Shown here piece after piece: positions 1-9,449 of a stretch of DNA of 64,000 nucleotides. The first letter of the stretch is position 1. Each line of letters begins with the position of its first letter. The position numbers were made by a program, and so were the translations under genes. The notes below the pieces were generated by a model, which saw only the letters and a program-made list of their open reading frames with translations, searched no databases and was not told the DNA's origin. Source of the DNA: JAGOEY01 sp017997515 (lineage in GTDB: Bacteria > Pseudomonadota > Gammaproteobacteria > Burkholderiales > Burkholderiaceae_C); assembly GCA_026314275.1 (NCBI GenBank), contig CP111109.1, positions 3,596,001 to 3,660,000 of the forward strand, read 5' to 3'.

Positions 1-41
1 AGTGTGGCAACAATTTCTTCAAGGATGGGCTGGAAGTTCAT
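1..41 (-). CDS. start of an unidentified gene running off the left edge (partial)
   Basis: An ATG at 41 on the minus strand opens a frame of 13 complete codons (MNFQPILEEIVAT) before the window ends. The residues look like the amphipathic start of a soluble protein, but this is far too short to name. No strong Shine-Dalgarno is visible upstream. The spacing to the divergent DUF6172 gene (start 173) would fit a shared promoter region of about 130 bp. Weak call. Confidence 0.3.
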   Translation of the reverse strand, partial: MNFQPILEEIVAT

Positions 42-172
42 TTGAGCTTTTTGTCTGGGCAAGGTCGGCACGGAGCGCTGCAGTGCAATGGGTTTGGCGC
101 ACATTGTCCGCGTAAATCCACGGCATACCGACCCTGCCGGTGGGCGTGGTTGGTGGCGCGTTACCATTGCCC

Positions 173-523
173 ATGAGAAAAACTTTTCCCCTGACCATTG
201 AAGGCAAGAACCGCGACCGCGTTCTGGACGCCGTCAAACACGAGATCCGCAAGTACATCAAGCGCGAACGCCGCCGTGTGGTGCCCGAGGGCGCCGACTA
301 CTGGGACTTCGACTGCCGCTTTGGCGTCACCCAGGAAGCCGCCGAAGTGGTGCACTTGTCTGCCCTGATCGGCCAGATCGACGTAGTCGCCCGCGAAGGC
401 GGCAACCAGGCCTACGTAGAAATCCTGGCCAAACCCGCCACCCGCAAAGCTCGCCCCCCAGGTGCCCCCCGTACCGGTGCCAATGTGCTGGAAGACGATC
501 TGGATAACCCCGAAAATCATTAA
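173..523 (+). CDS. DUF6172 family protein
   Basis: A 116-residue soluble protein of unknown function. The start MRKTFPLTIEGKNRDRVL and the central stretch with many Arg/Lys (KYIKRERRR) and the acidic-aromatic YWDFDCRFG match what I recall of the DUF6172 family, which is short and common in proteobacteria. I chose the ATG at 173 rather than the in-frame ATG at 140 because the family begins with the MRKTFPL block. The C-terminal 25 residues are proline- and arginine-rich and probably disordered. No signal peptide or membrane segment. The role is not known. Confidence 0.7.
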   Translation: MRKTFPLTIEGKNRDRVLDAVKHEIRKYIKRERRRVVPEGADYWDFDCRFGVTQEAAEVVHLSALIGQIDVVAREGGNQAYVEILAKPATRKARPPGAPRTGANVLEDDLDNPENH

Positions 524-589
524 CAAAGGGTTCGCACAGCGACGAACCTCAGTGGCAAAGCGTGCAAAGCACGCAAGGCACTGTTCCAG

Positions 590-692
590 CAGACACCACG
601 GATCTGGCTCCGCCAGGCCGTAGGTGTTGCCCCCTGCAAGGGGGAAGGAGCAGCGGAACGAAGTCCGCGAAGCCTGGGGGTGTTCAACAAGT
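590..692. repeat. GC-rich intergenic repeat with hairpin
   Basis: Intergenic sequence between the DUF6172 gene and the next small gene. It contains a short palindrome (GCCCCCTGCAAGGGGG) followed by a purine-rich stretch ending in CCTGGGGGTGTT. Similar GC-rich palindromic pieces lie at 9262, 32170 and 42110, so this looks like a dispersed repeat class rather than a gene. The exact borders are a guess. Confidence 0.45.
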
Positions 693-919
693 CATGGGCT
701 GCGGTGCAGACGAGGTGCCGACAGCAGCGCTAGGTTGTCCTCGATAGCGGCGTCCACATCACGCCAGCGCCCGGTCAGTTTGCCGATAACCATCGTGGTG
801 TGCAGGGCCTTCAGGTCTTTCACACTGGGTGCAACCTTGATCTGGGCGATAGCCGCCGCGCTGTTGCCACCCTTGATCAGCGCCAGCACCTTGCCTGCCC
901 ATTCGTTGGTTCTTGCCAT
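692..919 (-). CDS. conserved-looking small hypothetical protein
   Basis: A 75-residue protein starting MARTNEWAGKVLALIKGG, probably mostly helical, with no signal peptide, membrane segment or catalytic motif that I recognise. The ATG at 919 is preferred over the upstream ATGs at 925 and 940 because a GGGGTG stretch lies 8 nt before it. The composition (Ala-, Leu-, Lys-rich, balanced charge) and third-position GC use look like a real gene. It is transcribed away from the NYN gene. Function unknown. Confidence 0.55.
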   Translation of the reverse strand: MARTNEWAGKVLALIKGGNSAAAIAQIKVAPSVKDLKALHTTMVIGKLTGRWRDVDAAIEDNLALLSAPRLHRSP

Positions 920-992
920 TGTCATCACCCCGTTATTCAATCAGTAGCCCGACTGTACCAACAAGCTTCAGAAGTTAAGGATAAGGACTCCC

Positions 993-1538
993 ATGCCGAC
1001 ACCCACCGCGGAAGCCAACCCGTCCCTCGCCCTGTACTGGGACTTCGAAAACCTGCACGCCAGCCTGTGTGAGGCCAAACAGGAGGGCGCTTACGCCAAG
1101 CCCGACAACCGCTTCAAGGTGCAGGAGCCGCTGGTGGATGTGCTGGCGGTGATGGCGCTGGTGGCATCGATGGGCCCCATCGCGATCAACCGGGCGTACT
1201 GCAACTGGCAGTATTTCGGGCGCTACCGCGACGTGCTGATGCACAGCGGCATGGACCTGGTGCAGATGTTCCCTCCCGGCGGCACGGCCAAGAACGGTGC
1301 CGACATCCGCCTGTGCCTTGATGCGACCGAAGACGTGGGCCGTTTCAGCCATATCAGTACGGTGGTGGTGGTGGGGGGCGACAGCGACTATATGCCGCTG
1401 GCACACAAGATCAAGGCGGCAGGCCGGCAACTGGTAGGCATTGGCGCACGCCGCTCCACCAACGACTACTGGGCACGCAGCTGCCACACATTCCACTACT
1501 ACGACGACCTGGCCACCGTGGTCTATGAGGGCACTTAA
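993..1538 (+). CDS. NYN domain protein (PIN-like ribonuclease fold, LabA/Limkain type)
   Basis: A 181-residue protein made of one NYN domain. Visible acidic positions that fit the metal-binding site of the family are YWDFENLH near residue 15, NGADIRLCLDA near residue 105 and GGDSDYMPLA near residue 130. NYN proteins are related to PIN nucleases and are thought to cleave RNA; the substrate here is not known. No extra OST-HTH or other domain is present, so this is the short bacterial form. AGGATAAGGA precedes the start codon. It stands alone between a divergent small gene and an aldo/keto reductase in the same direction. Confidence 0.8.
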   Translation: MPTPTAEANPSLALYWDFENLHASLCEAKQEGAYAKPDNRFKVQEPLVDVLAVMALVASMGPIAINRAYCNWQYFGRYRDVLMHSGMDLVQMFPPGGTAKNGADIRLCLDATEDVGRFSHISTVVVVGGDSDYMPLAHKIKAAGRQLVGIGARRSTNDYWARSCHTFHYYDDLATVVYEGT

Positions 1539-1609
1539 ACACACGCCAAGCCGCTAGGATGGCGGTTTGTTCTGCACCTTGGCAGGTGCTTTAAAACGGA
1601 AACCACACC

Positions 1610-2608
1610 ATGCAGTACCGCACGCTCGGCAAGAGCAACCTCCAAGTCTCGGCCCTGTGCCTGGGCACCATGATGTTTGGCGACCAGACCGCACAGGACG
1701 AAGCCGCCGCCATCGTGGCAGACGCGCGCGCCCACGGGGTCAATTACATCGACACGGCCGACGTGTACACCAAGGGTGCGTCGGAGACCATGCTGGGCAG
1801 CCTGCTCAAGGGCCAGCGCCACGAATGGGTGCTTGCCACCAAGCTGGGCAACAAGATGTCGGACCGGGTGAACGAAAGCCACTATTCACGCAGCTGGATG
1901 TTGCGCGAGCTGGACAACAGCCTGCAGCGCCTGCAGACCGACCATGTGGACATTCTTTACATGCACCGCGACGTCATTGGCATGGACCTGGAAGAGCCGC
2001 TGCGCGCCATCGACGCGATGCTGCGCGCGGGCAAGATCCGCTACTGGGGCGTGTCCAACTTTCGCGGCTGGCGTATTGCCGAAATCATGCGCATCGCAGG
2101 CCAGCTGGGCATGCCCGGCCCCACGGTGTGCCAGCCTTATTACAACCTGCTGAACCGCATGCCCGAGGTGGAAATTTTGCCCGCCTGCAACCATTACGGC
2201 ATCGGTGTCACGTCGTACAGCCCGGTGGCTCGGGGTGTACTGACCGGCAAATACGCCCCCGGCCAGGCGCCAGCCGAAGGCACCCGCGCGGCACGCGGCG
2301 ACAAACGTATGTCAGAGACCGAATTCCGCGAAGAGTCGCTGGTCATTGCGCAAACATTGAAGGCACATGCCGAAGCCAAGGGCATCACGTTGGCCCAGTT
2401 CGCCACCGCCTGGGTGCTGGCCCACCGCGCCGTCAGCTCTGTGATTGCCGGGCCGCGCACGCTGCAGCAATGGCAGGACTACCTGCCCGCGCTGGACTAC
2501 ACCGTGGCACCTGACGACGAAGCCCTGGTGGACAGCTTGGTGCGCCCCGGCCACCCGTCCACGCCCGGGTTTACCGATCCGGCGTACCCCTTGAACAGCC
2601 GGGTATGA
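1610..2608 (+). CDS. aldo/keto reductase
   Basis: A 332-residue TIM-barrel NAD(P)H oxidoreductase. The catalytic tetrad of the family is visible: Asp in YIDTADVY, Tyr in VYTKGASE, Lys in LATKLGN and His in LYMHRDV. The C-terminal VIAGPRTLQQWQDYL is the usual nucleotide-binding end. The length is normal. The closest recalled relatives are the YajO/Tas-type and voltage-gated potassium channel beta-subunit-like AKRs; the substrate cannot be told. The stop lies 13 nt before the next gene, so the two may be cotranscribed. Confidence 0.88.
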   Translation: MQYRTLGKSNLQVSALCLGTMMFGDQTAQDEAAAIVADARAHGVNYIDTADVYTKGASETMLGSLLKGQRHEWVLATKLGNKMSDRVNESHYSRSWMLRELDNSLQRLQTDHVDILYMHRDVIGMDLEEPLRAIDAMLRAGKIRYWGVSNFRGWRIAEIMRIAGQLGMPGPTVCQPYYNLLNRMPEVEILPACNHYGIGVTSYSPVARGVLTGKYAPGQAPAEGTRAARGDKRMSETEFREESLVIAQTLKAHAEAKGITLAQFATAWVLAHRAVSSVIAGPRTLQQWQDYLPALDYTVAPDDEALVDSLVRPGHPSTPGFTDPAYPLNSRV

Positions 2609-2621
2609 AGGAGCGAATGCA

Positions 2622-3053
2622 ATGAAGGGCTTGAGTGGATTGGCCGGTTTGACCGGGCTGGGTGGCAAGGGGGGTGCGGTTGAACCCACGGGCAAGGCCG
2701 AGAGCAGCAGTGGTTTGGTGTACTCCACCGAAGCCGGGCGTATGTGCCCCGAATGCCGCCAACCGGTGGCACAGTGTGTGTGCAAGGCGCGGGCCAAGGC
2801 CGCACCTGCTGGTGATGGCGTCGTGCGGGTCTCGCGCGAAACCAAGGGCCGGGGCGGCAAGGCGGTGACGCTGGTCAAAGGCCTGGCGCTGGACGAAGCC
2901 GCACTGGTGGCGCTGGGCAAACAGCTCAAGGCCGTGTGTGGCAGCGGCGGCACGGTGAAGGACGGCGTGGTGGAAGTGCAGGGTGACCACTGCGACCGCG
3001 TGATTGCAGCGCTGCAGAAGATGGGGCACACCGTCAAACGGGCAGGTGGTTAA
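2622..3053 (+). CDS. SUI1/eIF1-type translation factor (YciH family)
   Basis: A 143-residue protein with the SUI1 fold in its C-terminal two thirds: the basic strand KGRGGKAVTLVKGLAL, then LGKQLKAVCGSGGTVKDG and the ending DRVIAALQKMGHTVKRAGG. The N-terminal part holds a CxxC-x6-CVC cysteine cluster (MCPECRQPVAQCVC), typical of the proteobacterial version. YciH can influence start-codon fidelity in E. coli and is thought to act under stress. The gene follows the aldo/keto reductase closely, with GGAG before the ATG. It overlaps the converging DUF4130 gene by about 20 bp at the stop. Confidence 0.9.
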   Translation: MKGLSGLAGLTGLGGKGGAVEPTGKAESSSGLVYSTEAGRMCPECRQPVAQCVCKARAKAAPAGDGVVRVSRETKGRGGKAVTLVKGLALDEAALVALGKQLKAVCGSGGTVKDGVVEVQGDHCDRVIAALQKMGHTVKRAGG

Positions 3054-3942
3054 AGGCGAGACTGGCCCGCTTTGCACCGCCGTGTGGGGGCACATCCAGC
3101 ATCCGACCAGTGCGGCGGGTTGCACTGGCCACCATTTCACTGATGAGTCGCGCTTCGGGCAGGTTCTTCCAGTATTTACGCGGCATTTCCCGTTGCATCG
3201 CCTGCTCTTTCAGGCGTGCGGGGTTGAAGGTGGACTGGTAGTACGTCAGCCACAAGGCCTCACCCGCATCCGGCCCGGGGGCGTCAGCGGCACAGCTGCC
3301 TTCGGCAAATTGCAGTTGCTGCAAATCCCAGTGCACGCTGCACTGCGGCGTCAGAATAGCCCAACGCATGTTGCTGAACCGCCGCATAAAGAAGTTGGCT
3401 GCTGCACGCACGATGTAGTGGTCTGGCTCAAACCAAGCGATGTCGATCGACTCACCTCCGTCTGTGTGTGTGGGGCGGAACCGCACAAACGCATGCATTT
3501 TGTGGATGTCGCGCCCCACCGCCTTGGCCAGGCGCTCAATCTCCCGCCAGTCGGCATCCAGCGCATCCCCACGCAGGCGTGGCGACTGTTGGACGCGGAA
3601 CAACCAGCGGTAACACAGCGCAAACCGCCCGGCATGGTTGTGGCAGCAGGCTGATCTGAGCGTGGACAGCTGGGGCTTTTGCAGCCGCACGGCTTGCCCA
3701 GGCGGAAGCGGCAACTGGTCCAGTGCATCGGGTGTCAGCGCCTTGCCTGCGAGGCTCCCTTGGGTGTCGGCAGCAAACAAGTCCACCGCAGCACGTTGCC
3801 GGGCATGGGGGTCTTGCCAGCACCAGTGGATGGCGTGTGGCTCGGCCCCCACCGCCAGCAGCACACGCGCGGCCTGGCGAAAGCCCGCGAAGTCGTCCGG
3901 CGCAGCCAGCTCAACCACCAGTGAATCAGACTGCGCCTGCAT
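3034..3942 (-). CDS. DUF4130 / TIGR03915-type putative DNA metabolism protein
   Basis: A 302-residue protein. It starts MQAQSDSLVVELAAPDDFAGF and carries the family blocks DADWREIERLAKAVGRDIHKMHAFVRFR, EPDHYIVRAAANFFMRRF and LTPQCSVHWD (each only partly quoted). In many bacteria this domain is fused to a uracil-DNA-glycosylase domain or sits next to a radical SAM partner; here the glycosylase part is absent. I chose the ATG at 3942 because it lies directly after the stop of the partner gene (3945); upstream in-frame sequence is arginine/alanine-rich shadow coding. The pair reads as one operon behind a LexA-type box, which supports a DNA repair role. No biochemical activity is established to my knowledge. 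Confidence 0.8.
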   Translation of the reverse strand: MQAQSDSLVVELAAPDDFAGFRQAARVLLAVGAEPHAIHWCWQDPHARQRAAVDLFAADTQGSLAGKALTPDALDQLPLPPGQAVRLQKPQLSTLRSACCHNHAGRFALCYRWLFRVQQSPRLRGDALDADWREIERLAKAVGRDIHKMHAFVRFRPTHTDGGESIDIAWFEPDHYIVRAAANFFMRRFSNMRWAILTPQCSVHWDLQQLQFAEGSCAADAPGPDAGEALWLTYYQSTFNPARLKEQAMQREMPRKYWKNLPEARLISEMVASATRRTGRMLDVPPHGGAKRASLAFNHLPV

Positions 3943-3944
3943 GG

Positions 3945-5282
3945 CTAAAACAGCGCCAATTGCGCTAGTTGCGCCTGGGTTGGCAGTTGCATGCCGCTGT
4001 GTGTGTGCTGCGCGGCCGTGGTTGGCATACGGGTCAACAGCTGCTGCCGCAGCTGCGGGCTTTCCAGGGTGGCGGGTTGGGGGTGGTAGTCGGCTGTTTC
4101 GACAAAAGGCAGTACCTTGGCTGTGGCCACCCGCAGCTGCTGCAAGTCCGCCAAACGCAAAAGCCGCACGCGCCGCGCGGCCAGCAGGCGCTGCACACTG
4201 CGCACGCCCAGGCCGGGTACACGCAGCAGCCACATCTTGGGCGCGCGGTTCAGATTGACCGGAAAGTGCTCTCGGTGCGCCAGCGCCCAGGCGAGTTTGG
4301 GGTCCACCTCCAGATCCAGCATGCCTGCAGTGCCCGGAACAATAATTTCCTCGTGTGTGAACCCGTAAAAGCGCATCAACCAGTCGGCCTGGTAGAGACG
4401 GTGTTCGCGCAGCAGGGGAGGGGCTTGGGGCGGCAGGTCTGCCGACGCATCGGGGATAGGGCTGAACGCCGAGTAATACACCCGCCGCAGCTGGTGCCCC
4501 TGGTACAGCGCGCTGCTGGTGCGCAAGATGACCGCGTCGTCAGCCCCGTCGGCACCCACAATCATCTGGGTGCTTTGCCCACCTGGGGCAAAACGGGGCG
4601 GCTTGGCGGGGCGCACTGTTTTCACGCCGGGCAGGGACACTACTTTGCTGCCGGGTGGTGTGCGGCGTGCCTCTTGTGCTGTCTGGATGTGCTGGGCCAC
4701 CGTGTCCATCGCAGCACGGATGCCAGGGGCGCTCTTCTCGGGCGCGAGGGCGTGTAAGCCCTGTTCGGTGGGCAGCTCGACATTGATGCTGAGCCGGTCT
4801 GCGTAGCGCCCGGCCATGGCCAGCAGCTCGGGCGCGGCGTCGGGAATGGTCTTGAGATGGATGTAGCCGCGAAAGTCGTGGTCTTCGCGCAGGCAACGCG
4901 CCACTTCCACCAGCTGCTCCATGGTGTAGTTGGACGACTGGATGATGCCGCTGGACAGGAACAGCCCCTCAATGCAGTTGCGGCGGTAAAAGTCCAGCGT
5001 CAGCGCCACCACCTCGGCCACCGTGAAGCGTGCGCGCTGCACATTGGAGCTTTTGCGGTTGATGCAGTAGCGGCAGTCGTAAATGCACACGTTGGTCAGC
5101 AGAATTTTGAGCAGCGAAATACAGCGCCCATCGGGCGTGTAGCTGTGGCAGATTCCCTTGCCTTCGACCGAGCCCATACCTTTGCCGCCCAGCGAGGTTC
5201 GCCCCTTCACCCCGCTGGACGCACAGCTGGCGTCGTATTTGGCGGCGTCGGCCAGGATGCCGAGTTTGGTGATGGTTTGCAT
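3945..5282 (-). CDS. radical SAM protein linked to DNA repair (TIGR03916 type)
   Basis: A 445-residue radical SAM enzyme. The iron-sulphur motif is C-x3-C-x2-C in NVCIYDCRYCINRK, near residue 90. The C-terminal region has a helix-hairpin-helix-like element, LLRVPGLGVRSVQRLLAARR, as used for DNA binding. The family is named as putative DNA modification/repair radical SAM protein because it travels with the DUF4130/UDG partner, as here. The start at 5282 agrees with the family start (QTITKLGILADAAKYDASC). The SOS-type palindrome TACTGT-N8-ACAGTA ends 4 bp upstream of the ATG, and there is no clear Shine-Dalgarno, so the transcript may be nearly leaderless. Confidence 0.85.
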   Translation of the reverse strand: MQTITKLGILADAAKYDASCASSGVKGRTSLGGKGMGSVEGKGICHSYTPDGRCISLLKILLTNVCIYDCRYCINRKSSNVQRARFTVAEVVALTLDFYRRNCIEGLFLSSGIIQSSNYTMEQLVEVARCLREDHDFRGYIHLKTIPDAAPELLAMAGRYADRLSINVELPTEQGLHALAPEKSAPGIRAAMDTVAQHIQTAQEARRTPPGSKVVSLPGVKTVRPAKPPRFAPGGQSTQMIVGADGADDAVILRTSSALYQGHQLRRVYYSAFSPIPDASADLPPQAPPLLREHRLYQADWLMRFYGFTHEEIIVPGTAGMLDLEVDPKLAWALAHREHFPVNLNRAPKMWLLRVPGLGVRSVQRLLAARRVRLLRLADLQQLRVATAKVLPFVETADYHPQPATLESPQLRQQLLTRMPTTAAQHTHSGMQLPTQAQLAQLALF

Positions 5283-5286
5283 ACGG

Positions 5287-5306
5287 TACTGTAGTTAATA
5301 ACAGTA
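5287..5306 (-). promoter_or_regulatory. LexA (SOS) box
   Basis: The sequence is TACTGT, eight AT-rich bases, ACAGTA: a perfect 6-bp inverted repeat that includes the CTGT-N8-ACAG core of the LexA site used in E. coli and in betaproteobacteria. It lies just before the radical SAM start codon, where a repressor would block initiation. This predicts DNA-damage induction of the radical SAM/DUF4130 operon. Confidence 0.75.
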
Positions 5307-5419
5307 TTTTCAGGTGTAACAAACAGCGCCGTTGCGTGGGTACTCAAGGGTCTTATTTCTGTATGAAATTGGCTTCTAGCGCAGGTGTATTGGTCGGGTA
5401 CTGCTATGTAAAGAGTAGC

Positions 5420-5449
5420 AAAAACAAAAAGGGCGCTTGCGCGCCCTTG
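5420..5449 (-). terminator. intrinsic terminator of the helicase gene
   Basis: Read on the minus strand: AAGGGCGC, a 4-nt loop, GCGCCCTT, then TTTGTTTTTG. The stem is GC-rich and the run of T follows directly, about 50 bp after the helicase stop codon. Confidence 0.8.
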
Positions 5450-5496
5450 ATGGTTGGTAGAGGTGGCATGAAAGCCCCTCTACATTTCTGAATGGC

Positions 5497-7296
<1,800 letters not shown>

Positions 7297-7562
7297 TGGG
7301 AAAATAGCGCCTTCCATGGCGCAGTGGCATCGGCCCGCCGCAGCACCCGTTGTTGGGGTAACCCGGCCAGTCAAAGGCTGATGAGATCAGGGGTGGGAGG
7401 CGAGGGCTTGTCGTGGGTTGCGAACAGCCATCTTGTCCCCGGCAGAAGAGCCGCTGTGCGGTCAACTGGAGGCCGCAACGAGCTGTATTGTCGCATGAGT
7501 CGATAATGGATGGTTATCCAGACCCATTTCCCCAAAGAAAACACCGCAGAAACACCGTAACA

Positions 7563-9224
7563 ATGGCCCAATACGTTTATTCGATGAACCGCGTCAGCAA
7601 GACAGTTCCGCCCAAGCGGCTGCTCTTGAAGGACATTTCGCTTTCATTCTTCCCCGGCGCCAAGATCGGCGTGCTGGGCCTGAACGGCTCGGGCAAGTCC
7701 ACGTTGCTCAAGATCATGGCCGGCGTCGACAAGGAGTTCGAGGGCGAGGCGCTGCCCATGCCCGGCCTGTCGATCGGCTACCTTGAACAGGAGCCCAAAC
7801 TCAACAACGAGCACACCGTGCGCGAATCGGTCGAAGAGTCCATGGGCGCGGTGTTCGCGGCCAAGGCGCGGCTTGAAGAGGTCTACATTGCCTATGGCGC
7901 GGAAGACGCCGATTTCGATGCACTCGCCGCCGAACAGGCCGAGCTCGAAGCCATCATCGCCACCGCTGGCACCGACTCCGAGCACCAGTTGGAAATCGCC
8001 GCCGACGCATTGCGCCTGCCACCGTGGGACGCGAAGATCGGCCTGTTGTCCGGGGGCGAAAAGCGCCGCGTCGCGCTGTGCCGCCTGCTGCTGTCCAAGC
8101 CCGACATGCTGCTGCTGGACGAGCCCACCAACCACTTGGACGCCGAATCGGTTGAGTGGCTGGAAGTGTTCCTGCAGCGCTTCACCGGCACTGTGGTAGC
8201 CATCACCCACGATCGCTACTTCCTCGACAACGCCGCCGAATGGATTCTGGAAATGGACCGCGGTCGCGGCATTCCATGGAAGGGCAACTACAGCACCTGG
8301 CTTGAGCAAAAGGGCGAACGCCTGGCGCAGGAGCAGAAGAGTGAAGAAGCCCACGCCAAGGCGCTGAAGAAAGAACTGGAATGGTCGCGCCAGAACCCCA
8401 AGGCACGTCAGGCCAAGAGTAAATCCCGTCTCGCCCGCTTCGAAGAGCTGAGCGACATGGAATACCAAAAGCGCAACGAAACGCAGGAAATCTTCATTCC
8501 TGTGGCCGAGCGTCTGGGCCAGCAGGTGTACGAGTTCCACAACGTCAGCAAGTCTTTCGGCGACCGCATGCTGATCGACAACCTGAGCTTCACCGTGCCA
8601 CCGGGCGCCATCGTCGGCATCATCGGCCCGAACGGCGCGGGCAAGTCCACGCTGTTCAAGCTGCTCGCGGGCAAGGAGCAGCCGGACAGTGGTGAAGTCG
8701 TGATTGGCGCGACCGTGAAGGCGGCTTTTGTTGACCAGCACCGCGACGAGTTGGGCAATGAGAAGACCGTCTGGGAAGACATCTCGGGCGGGCTCGACAT
8801 CCTGACCGTGGGCAAGTTCCAGATGGCCAGCCGTGCGTACTGCGGCCGCTTCAACTTCAGCGGTGCCGACCAGCAAAAACGCGTGGGCAGCCTGTCAGGC
8901 GGTGAACGTGGCCGTTTGCACTTGGCGAAGACATTGATCGCGGGCGGCAACGTTTTGCTGCTGGACGAACCATCGAACGACCTGGACGTCGAAACCCTGC
9001 GCGCGCTGGAAGATGCGTTGCTGGAATTCGCGGGCACCGTCATGGTCATCAGCCATGACCGCTGGTTCCTCGACCGTATCGCCACCCACATCCTCGCGGC
9101 CGAAGGCGACAGCCAATGGACGTTCTTCGACGGCAACTACCAAGAGTACGAAGCCGACAAGAAGAAGCGCCTGGGTGAAGAAGGCGCCAAGCCGAAGCGG
9201 ATGCGCTACAAAGCCTTGAAGTAG
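7563..9224 (+). CDS. ettA: energy-dependent translational throttle protein EttA (ABC-F ATPase)
   Basis: A 553-residue soluble ABC-F protein, close to the 555 residues of E. coli EttA. Two ATPase domains are present: Walker A GLNGSGKST with signature LSGGEKRR and DEPTNHLD, then GPNGAGKST with LSGGERGR and DEPSNDLD. The linker and arm regions are between them. EttA binds the ribosomal E site and gates entry into the elongation cycle according to ATP/ADP ratio. The ATG at 7563 (MAQYVYSMNRVSK) matches the family start; in-frame ATGs further upstream are unlikely. It is divergent from the helicase gene. Confidence 0.95.
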   Translation: MAQYVYSMNRVSKTVPPKRLLLKDISLSFFPGAKIGVLGLNGSGKSTLLKIMAGVDKEFEGEALPMPGLSIGYLEQEPKLNNEHTVRESVEESMGAVFAAKARLEEVYIAYGAEDADFDALAAEQAELEAIIATAGTDSEHQLEIAADALRLPPWDAKIGLLSGGEKRRVALCRLLLSKPDMLLLDEPTNHLDAESVEWLEVFLQRFTGTVVAITHDRYFLDNAAEWILEMDRGRGIPWKGNYSTWLEQKGERLAQEQKSEEAHAKALKKELEWSRQNPKARQAKSKSRLARFEELSDMEYQKRNETQEIFIPVAERLGQQVYEFHNVSKSFGDRMLIDNLSFTVPPGAIVGIIGPNGAGKSTLFKLLAGKEQPDSGEVVIGATVKAAFVDQHRDELGNEKTVWEDISGGLDILTVGKFQMASRAYCGRFNFSGADQQKRVGSLSGGERGRLHLAKTLIAGGNVLLLDEPSNDLDVETLRALEDALLEFAGTVMVISHDRWFLDRIATHILAAEGDSQWTFFDGNYQEYEADKKKRLGEEGAKPKRMRYKALK

Positions 9225-9237
9225 GTACACCCCCGTT

Positions 9238-9261
9238 GGCTTTTCACTGCGTGTAAAAGCC
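9238..9261 (+). terminator. possible hairpin after ettA
   Basis: GGCTTTT, a 10-nt loop, AAAAGCC lies 14 bp after the ettA stop codon. It lacks a following T run, so termination is uncertain. A GC-rich palindromic repeat piece (GCCCCCCTGCAGGGGGC) begins right after it. Confidence 0.35.
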
Positions 9262-9365
9262 GCCCCCCTGCAGGGGGCCATACCAGCGGTCTGGCAAAGC
9301 CAGTTCCGCGGTATGTGCTGGAGGGGCGCTGGCCTTCGGCTTTGCGCTCGATGTCAGAACTGTTA

Positions 9366-9427
9366 ATTGCTATCTAAAAGATAGCTGCCTGCGCACAGCC
9401 ATTGTGCGCTAGAGGCTTGTTTTCCTT
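9366..9427. repeat. interspersed hairpin repeat, copy A
   Basis: Contains TGCTATCTAAAAGATAGC, then TGCGCACAGCC, ATTGTGCGCTAGAGGC and TTGTTTTCC. The pattern (AT-rich block with ATAGC, a GCGC/GCGC hairpin, then TAGAGGC and a T-rich end) recurs at 12330, 16914, 36575, 44430, 47592, 53882, 58525 and 61310. Confidence 0.7.
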
Positions 9428-9449
9428 AAGAATACGCTTTCGGGCGGCC

